Positions 12,194 through 19,478 of a DNA stretch of 22,892 nt are shown piece by piece; the first letter of the stretch is position 1; each line of letters starts with the position of its first letter. The stretch is from contig JAEZCF010000148.1 in assembly GCA_023430045.1 (NCBI GenBank), forward strand, positions 1-22,892, read 5' to 3'. The DNA comes from Pseudomonadota bacterium. Lineage in GTDB: Bacteria > Pseudomonadota > Gammaproteobacteria > Xanthomonadales > Xanthomonadaceae. The position numbers and the translations under genes are program-made. Under the pieces are notes generated by a model. The model saw only the letters and a list, made by a program, of their open reading frames with translations. It made no database searches and was not told where the DNA came from.

Positions 12194-13989
12194 GGGCTTG
12201 GTGCCGGGTCTTCGGGGAAATTGTCCAGCAGCACGGGGCGGCCACCGTCCAGCGACAGCTCGGGCCAGCGCGGAACCGCAGGGGCGAGCTTGCCCGCCCG
12301 GATGGCAGCATGCACGCGCGCGCTGCCTCCGCCGCCAGCATCGCCAGCGCCCTGCGCGAATGCATAGCTGCCGACCTTTCGCCAGGCACCTCCGTCGGGC
12401 GTGTGCAGCAGGCAATGGGCGCCGGCGCCCGTGGGCAGGCTGCACAGCAGCACCTCGTTCTTCTGGTCGCCATCCAGGTCCCGGCTGAGTGCCACGCAGG
12501 GCGCTTGACCCTCCAGGCACTGGCCGGCGGGCAGCTTGCGCTGCAGCACCGCCTGCCACCAGCTTTCCGGTGGTTGCGGAGAGTGCGCTGCCAGCAGAAT
12601 CCGCGCGCGCAGTGCAGAGAGATCGCGGGCGCCGGCATCGATGGGCGGACCTTCCCATCGCGCGCTGCGTCCCAATGCCTGTGCTATCACACTGGCGGCC
12701 CGCGCATCCGACTGCACGCTTGCGTGCTTCTGCAGCTCACGCAGCAGGGCGACGCCGCGATGGCCGACTTCGAAACGCAGCATCAGTGCGTCGGCAGCTG
12801 TGAGGCGGGCGGGCTCGGCCAGCAGGCGCGCGCGCTGGCTGGCAAGCGTGATGCGCACCGGGTCCAGCAGCGGAGAACTACCCAGCAGCGCCGCTGCCAG
12901 CACGACCCAGCACATCGCGCGGTTCACCGGCTCCAGCCGTTGCAGCCAGCGCCCGGCACGGTGCAGCGGCGCCAGCGCATAGCCTGCGGCGTAACCGGCT
13001 ACCAGCAGCGCGGTAAGGGCACCCCAGAAGCGGTCCAGCGTCCAGCCATGTTGGCCGATGCGCAGGGCCATGGCGTAGATGGCCAGGCCGGCCAGCACCG
13101 GCAGGGCGACCAGGCCGCCCTCCACCAGGCCACGCAGCCACCGCGGGTACGGGGGGCGCTCGTCGTCGTGCTGGTAAACCGCATTGGTGAAGGTGATCAG
13201 CAGCAGTGCCAGGGTGAGGAGCAGGCTGGCCGCCGAGCGTGTCGCCCACAGCGGCTGCAGACCGGTAAACGGCAGGCTGAGCACGAACAGCACGGCGATG
13301 AAGGACAGCAGCGGCAGCAGCCCGCGACAGATCGCGAACAGCACCAGCCGGGTAATCTGGATGGCACGCTGCTGGGTGCGGCCGATCAGCACGCCGAAGC
13401 CGGCCAGGGCACCGGTGGCCAGGGAAATGAAGGCGGCCTGCTGGAACAGGTCCTTGAAGAAATCGATTTTCAGCAGGCCGAACAATGCGGCCCACAGCCA
13501 CAGCAGCAACCAGGTGAGGCCGGTGAAGAACAGTGCCAGCGCCAACGTGAGCCCGTTCTGCCATGCGTGCTGGAACAGCGCGTCGTAGCTGGCCCGCCAA
13601 TGGCCGTGCTGCAGCCGGTGCTGCCACCACGGCAGCAGGATGAACGTGGCGATGGCCATGGCAAGGGAAAATGGCGTGCGCAGCGGCGCGGCGTCCAGGC
13701 TGCTGTCGCCGCGCAGGTTCCAGGCGACCCAACTGGCCAGCGCCACCACCACCAGTGATCCAGCCAGCGCATGCAGCCACAGCCGACGATCACGCAGGTT
13801 CACAACGGTCAGGGCGATGGCGGTCGGTATGGTCAGTATCCACGCATGCCAGCGATAGCGCGATCCGACATCCTGGAATGGCCAATGACCGTCGAACTGA
13901 TACGCCGCATAGAGCGCCAACCCCTGGAGCAAGGCGATGAGGACAACGGCGCTGCGCGTGCTGGCAGGCAGTGACGTACTGGATGTCAT
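12190..13989 (-). CDS. DUF4153-type multi-pass membrane protein with soluble C-terminus
   Basis: The 599-residue protein has about ten hydrophobic helices in residues 1-370, for example VVLIALLQGLALYAAYQF and FSLAMAIATFILLPWW. A soluble C-terminal part of over 200 residues follows. The N-terminal half resembles DUF4153 proteins, whose function is unknown. The C-terminal part contains DLDGDQKNEVLLC, close to the DxDxDG calcium-loop pattern of FG-GAP-like repeats, and cysteine pairs around it. It is translationally coupled to tag by an ATGA overlap, but no functional link is evident. The ribosome site before 13989 is weak. Its promoter must lie in the 75-base gap shared with algH. Confidence 0.75.
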   Translation of the reverse strand: MTSSTSLPASTRSAVVLIALLQGLALYAAYQFDGHWPFQDVGSRYRWHAWILTIPTAIALTVVNLRDRRLWLHALAGSLVVVALASWVAWNLRGDSSLDAAPLRTPFSLAMAIATFILLPWWQHRLQHGHWRASYDALFQHAWQNGLTLALALFFTGLTWLLLWLWAALFGLLKIDFFKDLFQQAAFISLATGALAGFGVLIGRTQQRAIQITRLVLFAICRGLLPLLSFIAVLFVLSLPFTGLQPLWATRSAASLLLTLALLLITFTNAVYQHDDERPPYPRWLRGLVEGGLVALPVLAGLAIYAMALRIGQHGWTLDRFWGALTALLVAGYAAGYALAPLHRAGRWLQRLEPVNRAMCWVVLAAALLGSSPLLDPVRITLASQRARLLAEPARLTAADALMLRFEVGHRGVALLRELQKHASVQSDARAASVIAQALGRSARWEGPPIDAGARDLSALRARILLAAHSPQPPESWWQAVLQRKLPAGQCLEGQAPCVALSRDLDGDQKNEVLLCSLPTGAGAHCLLHTPDGGAWRKVGSYAFAQGAGDAGGGGSARVHAAIRAGKLAPAVPRWPELSLDGGRPVLLDNFPEDPAPSP

Positions 13990-14064
13990 CGCAGGATCTT
14001 CGCGGCTGGAGATGCCATCCTACCGTCTCACGCCGACATGCGGTCCAGAGGTAGAATGCTCGCC

Positions 14065-14631
14065 ATGCCCGTGATGCCTACTTCCCTTGCCAATCACCTG
14101 CTGGTCGCGCTGCCGTCGCTGACCGATGCCACTTTCGCCCGCAGTGTCGCGCTGATCTGCCAGCACGACGAGAACGGAGCGATGGGGGTGCTGGTCAACC
14201 AGCCTTCGGAATACAGCCTCGGTGAAGTGCTGGCGCAGATGGATATCGCCACCGACGATGAAGCGTTGCGCGCCCGCGTGGTGCTCAACGGCGGTCCGGT
14301 GCATCCCGAGCGTGGCTTCGTGATCCATGACGACGCGCGCGGCTGGGATTCCAGCCTGGCCGTCGGCGAGGGCCTGTTCCTGACGACATCGCGCGACATC
14401 CTGGAAGCGATGGCCAGCGGGGAAGGTCCGGCCAATGCGCTGGTCACCCTGGGCTGCGCCGGCTGGGCCGATGGCCAACTGGAAAGCGAACTGGCCGAAA
14501 ACAGCTGGCTGGCGGTGCCTGCCGATTCCAGCGTGCTGTTCGATACACCGCTTGAGCAGCGCTGGCAGGGGGCGGCCTCGCGCATCGGCGTGGACCTGTT
14601 CCGGCTAACCGATTACAGCGGCCATGTCTGA
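14065..14631 (+). CDS. algH: UPF0301 / AlgH (YqgE) family protein
   Basis: The family is widespread in proteobacteria; AlgH affects alginate production in Pseudomonas, but the biochemical role is unsettled. The 188-residue protein shows LANHLLVALPSL, CQHDENGAMGVLVN and the GGPVHPERGFVIHD segment of the family. I chose 14065 (MPVMPTSLAN). ATGs at 14056 and 14074 are alternatives, since GAGG at 14048 is too close to the first and rather far from the others. TAGAAT at 14052-14057 resembles a -10 box and would start transcription almost exactly at 14065, so a leaderless message is possible. The end overlaps ruvX by 8 bases. Confidence 0.92.
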   Translation: MPVMPTSLANHLLVALPSLTDATFARSVALICQHDENGAMGVLVNQPSEYSLGEVLAQMDIATDDEALRARVVLNGGPVHPERGFVIHDDARGWDSSLAVGEGLFLTTSRDILEAMASGEGPANALVTLGCAGWADGQLESELAENSWLAVPADSSVLFDTPLEQRWQGAASRIGVDLFRLTDYSGHV

Positions 14632-15091
14632 AGCGCCGGTCATCCGCCGCGACGGTACGGTGCTCGGCTTCGATGTCGGTTCGCGGCGGATCGGCGTGGC
14701 CATCGGTAGTTCCTTCGCGGCGCACGCACGCGCGGTGGCGGTCATCGATGTGCATGGCAACGGCCCGGACTGGAGCGCGGTCGAGCGGCTGCTGAAGGAA
14801 TGGAAACCCGATGGCCTGGTGGTGGGTGATCCGTTGACCCTGGATGGCCAGGACCAGCCCAACCGCAAGCGCGCGCAGGGCTTCGCCCGCCAGCTGCGGG
14901 AACGTTACAAGCTGCCGGTGGTGATGATCGACGAGCGTTCCAGCTCGGTCGAAGCCGCACGCCGGTTCGCGGTCGAGCGCGCCGAAGGGCGCAAGCGTCG
15001 CCGCGATGCCGCCGCACTGGATGCGGTGGCCGCCGCCGTGATCATCGACCGCTGGTTGTCCAGCCCGGACGACGCCACTCCTCTTCCCTGA
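14624..15091 (+). CDS. ruvX: RuvX/YqgF-family RNase H-fold nuclease
   Basis: YqgF/RuvX proteins have an RNase H fold and have been linked to pre-16S rRNA processing and to Holliday junction resolution. The 155-residue protein contains the acidic sites in GFDVGSRRIGVAIG (about 15-28), in VVGDP, in MIDERSSSVEA and in DAVAAAVIIDRWL, covering the expected nuclease core. The gene overlaps algH by 8 bases and is followed after 19 bases by pyrB. The algH-ruvX-pyrB order is a known gammaproteobacterial arrangement, although the pyrR gene often found in it is absent. Confidence 0.95.
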   Translation: MSEAPVIRRDGTVLGFDVGSRRIGVAIGSSFAAHARAVAVIDVHGNGPDWSAVERLLKEWKPDGLVVGDPLTLDGQDQPNRKRAQGFARQLRERYKLPVVMIDERSSSVEAARRFAVERAEGRKRRRDAAALDAVAAAVIIDRWLSSPDDATPLP

Positions 15092-15110
15092 GCTGCCCGA
15101 TCTCCTGCCC

Positions 15111-16061
15111 ATGACTGCTTCGCAACTCGATTCCTCTGGACGCCTGCGCCACCTGCTTACCTTGGAAGGTCTGCCCCGCGAGACGCTGTTGCAGTTGCTG
15201 GATCGCGCAGGACAGATCCGCGATGCGGCCGTTGGCCGTGTCGGCAACAAGCGCGCGGTGCTGGCCGGTTCGGCGGTGTGCACGCTGTTCTTCGAGCCGT
15301 CCACGCGCACCCGAAGCTCGTTTCAGCTGGCCGCGCAGCGGCTGGGTGCGGACGTACTGAATTTCGATGCGTCCACCTCGTCCACGCGCAAGGGTGAAAC
15401 GGCCATCGATACCCTGCGCAACCTGGAAGCGATGGGCGTGCGCGGATTCGTCGTGCGCCATCCCGATGATGGCGCGGTGGCCGGACTGGCTGCGGCGGCG
15501 GGCGAGGGCACGGCGCTGGTGAATGCCGGCGATGGCCGTAGTTCGCATCCCACCCAGGGATTACTGGACATGTTGACCCTGCGCCAGGCCAAGGGCAGCG
15601 ATTTTGCGAAGATGAAGGTGTTGATCGTCGGTGACGTGAAGCATTCGCGCGTGGCCCGCACCGACCTGCATGCGCTGCGCACGCTGGGCGTGGGCGAGAT
15701 CCGCGTGTGCGGTCCGCAGTCGCTGCTGCCGGACGACGATACCTTGAAGGGCTGCGTGGTCGGCGACGATTTCGATGCGATGCTGGACGGCGCCGATGCG
15801 CTGATGATGCTGCGCCTGCAGCGCGAGCGCATGGAAGAGGGCCTGGTGCCTTCACTGGAGCAGTATCACGCGCAGTATGGGCTGCACGCCGACCGGCTTG
15901 CCCGTGCAGGCAAGGACGTGGCGGTGCTGCATCCCGGACCGATCAACCGTGGTGTGGAGATGACCGACGACGTGGCCGACGGCCCGCAGTCGTGGGTGCT
16001 GCGCCAGGTCGCCAACGGCGTGGCCGTGCGCATGGCCGTACTGGAAACCCTGCTGGGCTGA
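15111..16061 (+). CDS. pyrB: Aspartate carbamoyltransferase, catalytic subunit
   Basis: PyrB joins carbamoyl phosphate and aspartate in the committed step of pyrimidine synthesis. The 316-residue protein has the carbamoyl-phosphate site FEPSTRTRSSF (61-71), HPTQGLLD (146-153), the RLQ segment (235-237) and HPGPINRGVEM (274-284). These show a complete active site. No pyrC-like partner or regulatory chain follows, only 92 bases with a REP element. The start lies 19 bases after ruvX, consistent with one transcript. No attenuator or PyrR site can be recognised upstream. Confidence 0.97.
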   Translation: MTASQLDSSGRLRHLLTLEGLPRETLLQLLDRAGQIRDAAVGRVGNKRAVLAGSAVCTLFFEPSTRTRSSFQLAAQRLGADVLNFDASTSSTRKGETAIDTLRNLEAMGVRGFVVRHPDDGAVAGLAAAAGEGTALVNAGDGRSSHPTQGLLDMLTLRQAKGSDFAKMKVLIVGDVKHSRVARTDLHALRTLGVGEIRVCGPQSLLPDDDTLKGCVVGDDFDAMLDGADALMMLRLQRERMEEGLVPSLEQYHAQYGLHADRLARAGKDVAVLHPGPINRGVEMTDDVADGPQSWVLRQVANGVAVRMAVLETLLG

Positions 16062-16108
16062 AAGCGGCAGGGTAATGCCCGGGCAACACCGGCTCAACGC
16101 GATAGAGG

Positions 16109-16131
16109 GTAGTGCCGGCCGCTGGCCGGCA
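16109..16131 (+). repeat. SMAG-type REP, left flank of RAYT
   Basis: GTAG then TGCCGGCC-GCT-GGCCGGCA, identical in sequence to the inverted copy at 16676-16698. The head points away from the transposase gene. Confidence 0.94.
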
Positions 16132-16153
16132 ACCGCATGATGCCAGCAAGGCG

Positions 16154-16612
16154 TCATCCCCCTTCCATTGGCCAGAGCATCCAAGCATAGGGATACTCCC
16201 CAATCTTCTCTGTCAATCCCGCGCGAACCGGGTTGCCCATAATGTACATCGCCTGACGTCGCAGAGACTCTTCCGCGCGGACGGCATGATCGTAATAGCC
16301 CGCCTGCCATACGGCGCCACGCCGCGATTTCATGCGATTCAACGCCAGACCGCTGGATGATTTGAGGCGACGCACGACATCATCTAGTGTGCTCGCGCGC
16401 AGTTCCAGCAACCAATGCAGATGGTCGGGCATTACCACCCAGGCCAGTGACGTGACGAAACCGCGCTCTTCGATTTCCTTGAACTGTGTCAGGACGCAGC
16501 TGACCGGTTCCGGATCCGTAAACCAGCGATGGCGGAACTTCGTCGCTGTGGTGACAACGTATGGCTGCCCGATGATGGAGCATCGCCCGCGGCGGAGATG
16601 ATTGCTGCTCAT
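16154..16612 (-). CDS. REP-associated tyrosine transposase (RAYT)
   Basis: RAYTs are single-domain Y1 HUH nucleases related to IS200/IS605 TnpA; they nick and rejoin REP sequences at the tetranucleotide head. The 152-residue protein begins MSSNHLRRGRCS, as is common for these proteins. It has the metal-binding HLH at 64-66 in MPDHLHWLLEL, and AMYIMGNPVRAGL near residues 121-133, where Y123 is the likely nucleophile; GYYDHAVR at 105-112 precedes it. The length matches intact family members, so the gene is probably functional. Inverted identical REPs lie on both sides, 22 and 63 bases away. Confidence 0.94.
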   Translation of the reverse strand: MSSNHLRRGRCSIIGQPYVVTTATKFRHRWFTDPEPVSCVLTQFKEIEERGFVTSLAWVVMPDHLHWLLELRASTLDDVVRRLKSSSGLALNRMKSRRGAVWQAGYYDHAVRAEESLRRQAMYIMGNPVRAGLTEKIGEYPYAWMLWPMEGG

Positions 16613-16675
16613 GATTCATCGTGAACATGTGCAGTGACGGAGGATGTCAGGGGGATGCGTGATGGAGTATCGGGA

Positions 16676-16698
16676 TGCCGGCCAGCGGCCGGCACTAC
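16676..16698 (-). repeat. SMAG-type REP, right flank of RAYT
   Basis: Exact reverse complement of the element at 16109-16131. It also lies 15 bases after the stop codon of the lipoprotein hydrolase gene, so it may serve as the 3' end structure of both neighbours. Confidence 0.94.
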
Positions 16699-16713
16699 CC
16701 GGAGCCGGCTGGT

Positions 16714-17514
16714 TCAGCGCTTCTGCGCGAACAGCCATCGCCACATCGCCGGATCGGCGTAGGTGGCGTCCCAGGCGTTGTGGTTGCCCTGCGGGTATTC
16801 GGTATAACGCACGTCGCGGGCACCGGCAGCCTGGAAGGCGGCGTGCAGTCGGCGGTCGTCGGCCGGCAGCACCACATCATCCAGCGCCCCATGGAACATC
16901 CAGATGGGAACCTGCTTCAACTGCCGTGCCATCGCGGCGTACGGATCCGCCTCGTGCGCCACGGCTTCCACGAAAAGGGTCTGCCGTACCGCACGTGGTG
17001 CGAGAACCGCTCCACACACCGGCACGATCGCCGCGAAACGATGCGGATCGGCCAGCGCGATGTTCCAGCTGCCATAGCCTCCCATCGACATGCCAGTGAG
17101 GTACTGCCGCGATGGGTCCGCACCAAACTCGGTAATGGCGGCGTCCAGCGCGGCGATCGCTACCTGGTTGTTGCGGCCGGCCCATTCTTCGCCATCGGGC
17201 ACCTGTGGCAGTACCACCAACGCCGGGAAATCTGCGTCGTGGGCTCGAAGATAGGGCCCCAGTCCCGCCTTGGTCTGCGCGGTGCCGTCGGTGCCACGCT
17301 CACCGGAACCATGCAGGAACAGCACCACCGGCAATGGACCGGAACCCTGTGCCGCCGATGCGGGAATGAAGACCTGGTAGGTGGCCGTACGTCCCTCCAC
17401 GGTGACCGTACGTGCTTCGAAGCGACCGGTGGACGCCTGTGGGGTGCTGGCGCAGCCGACCAGCAACATCAGCAGGATAGCCAAGGCGGGCCAGCGTGAT
17501 CGGGCACGGAGCAT
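16714..17514 (-). CDS. Lipoprotein alpha/beta hydrolase (esterase/peptidase-like)
   Basis: The 266-residue protein has a lipoprotein signal sequence with the lipobox LVGC (C21), so it is probably anchored on the periplasmic face of a membrane. An alpha/beta-hydrolase fold follows: oxyanion segment FLHGSGERG (66-74), nucleophile motif GMSMGGYG (S143), an acidic pair in GALDDVV (D212/D213) and a histidine in GNHNAWD (H245). Together these form a credible catalytic triad. It resembles the feruloyl-esterase/PHB-depolymerase and prolyl-oligopeptidase-like secreted hydrolases, but the substrate cannot be inferred. It is a single gene, oriented like the RAYT but separated from it by a REP. Confidence 0.85.
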   Translation of the reverse strand: MLRARSRWPALAILLMLLVGCASTPQASTGRFEARTVTVEGRTATYQVFIPASAAQGSGPLPVVLFLHGSGERGTDGTAQTKAGLGPYLRAHDADFPALVVLPQVPDGEEWAGRNNQVAIAALDAAITEFGADPSRQYLTGMSMGGYGSWNIALADPHRFAAIVPVCGAVLAPRAVRQTLFVEAVAHEADPYAAMARQLKQVPIWMFHGALDDVVLPADDRRLHAAFQAAGARDVRYTEYPQGNHNAWDATYADPAMWRWLFAQKR

Positions 17515-17580
17515 GACGGTTCCTTCGGGTAAGGCCGGGGTTTCATGATAAACGCGGATATGGAGCTGTGTTGGCCGACA

Positions 17581-17602
17581 GCCGGGCAGAGCCCGGCTCT
17601 AC
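17581..17602 (-). repeat. SMAG-type REP after the zinc-ribbon gene
   Basis: On the minus strand: GTAG, A, then GCCGGGC-TCT-GCCCGGC. It starts a single base after the TGA of the small gene at 17604-17864, so it forms the 3' end of the mgtE message. Confidence 0.92.
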
Positions 17603-17603
17603 T

Positions 17604-17864
17604 TCAGCGTGGGAAGCTGGCGATGATGTCCAGCTGTTGCTGCGCCTCGGTATTGCCTGCGGCTGCGGCCGCCTGCACCTGGTCGATATCCGGATGCATG
17701 ACCATCAGCAGCGGGTTTTCGCAGGATGGACAGTCGTATTCGGTGAGGTCTTCGTGGAGTTCCATCACCATGGCGCGCGAGTCTCCGCGCCATTCGCATG
17801 CGGCGCACGCATGCACCTGCTCGCGCCAGCCCGGCTGGAAATAGTTTTCGATGGTGGTGGCCAT
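17604..17864 (-). CDS. Small zinc-ribbon-like protein
   Basis: The function is not recognised. The 86-residue protein has CAAC and CPSC (cysteines at about 20, 23, 45 and 48), which form a plausible four-cysteine zinc ribbon. An alanine-rich C-terminal helix (DQVQAAAAAGNTEAQQQLDI) may be an interaction surface. It starts 12 bases after the mgtE stop codon and ends against a REP element, so it is probably the last cistron of the mgtE transcript. GGAA about 8 bases upstream may be the ribosome site. Codon use is like the neighbours, which supports a real gene. Confidence 0.75.
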   Translation of the reverse strand: MATTIENYFQPGWREQVHACAACEWRGDSRAMVMELHEDLTEYDCPSCENPLLMVMHPDIDQVQAAAAAGNTEAQQQLDIIASFPR

Positions 17865-17876
17865 GCAGGATTCCGG

Positions 17877-19238
17877 TCAGTTGAGGAGGATCAGCGTGGC
17901 CAGGCCCAGGAAGCTGAAGAAGCCCATCACGTCGGTCACGGCGGTGACCACGACGGTGCCGGCCACGGCGGGATCGACATTCATGCGTTTGAGCAGCAGC
18001 GGCAGCAGCACACCGGCCAGTGCTGCCGCGCAGAAATTGATGATGAGTGCCAGGGTGATGACCAGCGACAACAGGAAGCTGTGGAACCAGAAGTAGGCGA
18101 TCAGCCCCACCAGACTGCCGATCAGAACGCCATTGATCAGCGCCACACGGGCTTCCTTCCACAGCAGGATGCGCGCGTTGCTGGCGCCCACCTGGCCGAG
18201 CGCGAGGCCACGCACCATTAACGTCAGCACCTGCACGGCGGCATTGCCGCCCACGCCGGCGACGATGGGCATCAGTACCGCAAGCGCGACTATCTTCTCC
18301 AGCGTCAGCTCGAACTGGCCGATCACACTGGCGGCCAGGAACGCGGTGCACAGGTTGATGCCCAGCCAGACCACGCGGCCACGCACGGCGCGCTTGATCG
18401 GCGAGAACAGATCTTCCTCCTCGTCCAGACCCGCCGCGCCCAGTGCCTGGTGCTCGGCCTGCGAACGGATGATGTCCACCACGTCATCGATGGTGATGCG
18501 GCCGAGCAGGATGTTGTTGTCATCCACCACCGGCGCCGAAACCCAGTCATGATCGGAGAACTGGCGGGCCACTTCCTGGTCGCTCTCGCCGACGTCGATG
18601 GCCGGCTGTTCGTCATCGATGAGGCGGTTGATCGGCGTGGTGTCCTCGTGGGTGACCAGCGAGGCCAGCGATACCCGGCCGAGATACTGGTGGCGGCGGC
18701 TCACCACGAACAGATGATCGGTGTGGTCGGGCAGTTCGCCGCGCAGGCGCAGGTAACGCAGCACGACATCGACGTTGACGTCGGCGCGCACGGTCACCAC
18801 GTCCGGGTTCATCAGGCGCCCAGCGGTATCTTCCGGGTACGACAGGACCTGTTCGAGGCGCTCGCGGTTTTCGCGGTCCATCGACTTGAGCACTTCATCG
18901 ATGACGGTATCCGGCAGGTCTTCCACCAGGTCCGCCAGATCGTCGATGTCCAGGTCCTCGACGGCCGCGATGATCTCGTCCGGATCCATGTCGGCGAGCA
19001 GGCTTTCGCGTACCTCGTCGCCGACGTGGACCAGCACCTCGCCGTCGTCTTCCGGATCGACCAGGCCCCAGACGACCTCACGCTTTCCCGGTGGCAGCGA
19101 TTCCAGCAGGTTGCCGATCTCCGCCGGCGCCAGGGTGTTGACCAGGCGGCGCACCGGTCCGAGGCGACCACTGTCCAGTGCATCGGAAAGCAGGCGCAGC
19201 TGGCGCGCGGTCTTGTCGTGGCGTACGGCTTCGGCCAT
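17877..19238 (-). CDS. mgtE: MgtE-family magnesium transporter
   Basis: MgtE is an inner-membrane magnesium channel gated by cytoplasmic magnesium. The 453-residue protein has an acidic N-terminal domain (about 1-135, rich in DPDEI, DLDIDDLADL), two CBS domains (about 140-260) and a five-helix membrane domain from about 290. That domain contains PIVAGVGGNAAVQVLTLM and, near the C-terminus, DPAVAGTVVVTAVTDVMGF with the pore-site aspartates. A longer frame to 19289 exists. The start at 19238 (MAEAVRHDKT) fits the family and has GGGAG 5 bases upstream. A candidate promoter near 19309 and the REP array at 19359-19469 suggest expression separate from ptsI, although the gene order is the usual PTS-mgtE arrangement. 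Confidence 0.96.
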   Translation of the reverse strand: MAEAVRHDKTARQLRLLSDALDSGRLGPVRRLVNTLAPAEIGNLLESLPPGKREVVWGLVDPEDDGEVLVHVGDEVRESLLADMDPDEIIAAVEDLDIDDLADLVEDLPDTVIDEVLKSMDRENRERLEQVLSYPEDTAGRLMNPDVVTVRADVNVDVVLRYLRLRGELPDHTDHLFVVSRRHQYLGRVSLASLVTHEDTTPINRLIDDEQPAIDVGESDQEVARQFSDHDWVSAPVVDDNNILLGRITIDDVVDIIRSQAEHQALGAAGLDEEEDLFSPIKRAVRGRVVWLGINLCTAFLAASVIGQFELTLEKIVALAVLMPIVAGVGGNAAVQVLTLMVRGLALGQVGASNARILLWKEARVALINGVLIGSLVGLIAYFWFHSFLLSLVITLALIINFCAAALAGVLLPLLLKRMNVDPAVAGTVVVTAVTDVMGFFSFLGLATLILLN

Positions 19239-19268
19239 GGGTACTCCCGCGGAAAAGGAAAGGCCGCG

Positions 19269-19282
19269 ATCCTGTGCAGGAT
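19269..19282. promoter_or_regulatory. Short palindrome in the mgtE leader
   Basis: ATCCTG-TG-CAGGAT is a perfect inverted repeat with 6-bp arms, about 31 bases before the mgtE start codon. It could be an operator or a minor hairpin. The leader is too short for a known magnesium riboswitch. Confidence 0.25.
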
Positions 19283-19308
19283 GCCGCATGAGGGGTCGTC
19301 AACGCGTC

Positions 19309-19317
19309 ATTATCGCA
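19309..19317 (-). promoter_or_regulatory. Candidate extended -10 promoter of mgtE
   Basis: The minus strand reads TGC GATAAT, an extended -10 box. Transcription would start near 19302 with a leader of about 64 bases. The -35 region is weak, which extended -10 promoters tolerate. Confidence 0.4.
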
Positions 19318-19358
19318 AGCGGATGTGACCACGGGTAGAGCCATGATGCGGCGGCACG

Positions 19359-19381
19359 GTAGTGCCGAGCCATGCTCGGCA
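19359..19381 (+). repeat. SMAG-type REP, ptsI-mgtE array copy 1
   Basis: GTAG then TGCCGAGC-CAT-GCTCGGCA, a perfect 8-bp hairpin. It is the copy nearest mgtE in an array with a 44-base period. Confidence 0.94.
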
Positions 19382-19402
19382 AAACCATCAGGAGCAGCAC
19401 CT

Positions 19403-19425
19403 GTAGTGCCGAGCCATGCTCGGCA
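19403..19425 (+). repeat. SMAG-type REP, ptsI-mgtE array copy 2
   Basis: Identical to copy 1 and exactly 44 bases after it. The spacers share ATCAG and AGCA. Confidence 0.94.
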
Positions 19426-19446
19426 GCATCATCAGAAGCACCATCG

Positions 19447-19469
19447 GTAGTGCCGAGCCATGCTCGGCA
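19447..19469 (+). repeat. SMAG-type REP, ptsI-mgtE array copy 3
   Basis: Identical to copies 1 and 2 and exactly 44 bases after copy 2. It ends 10 bases beyond the ptsI stop codon in the direction of transcription. Confidence 0.94.
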
Positions 19470-19478
19470 ACACGGCGC

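Larger units (their letters stand above)
16109..16698. mobile_element. RAYT gene bracketed by inverted REP copies
   Basis: A transposase gene lies between two identical 23-base REP elements in inverted, head-outward orientation. This is the standard layout of a REP/RAYT unit. The same stem subtype recurs at 8818 and 11612, so the unit probably represents the local source or partner of those copies. No target-site duplication can be identified. Confidence 0.85.

Noticed and set aside
12118..13758. A 546-residue rightward open frame across tag and the DUF4153 gene
   Set aside because: Glutamine- and arginine-rich shadow without motifs; the leftward genes have clear membrane helices and a recognised glycosylase.
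17599..18351. A 250-residue leftward open frame overlapping the zinc-ribbon gene and mgtE
   Set aside because: It is out of frame with the clear MgtE membrane domain and has the Arg/Gly/Ala-rich makeup of a shadow frame.
19239..19302. Magnesium riboswitch before mgtE
   Set aside because: The predicted leader is only about 64 bases and shows one 6-bp palindrome, too short and simple for the known magnesium-sensing RNA classes.
19336..19358. An extra REP starting at GTAGAGCC before the ptsI-mgtE array
   Set aside because: The GTAG head is present, but the following bases do not form a hairpin; at most a truncated copy.
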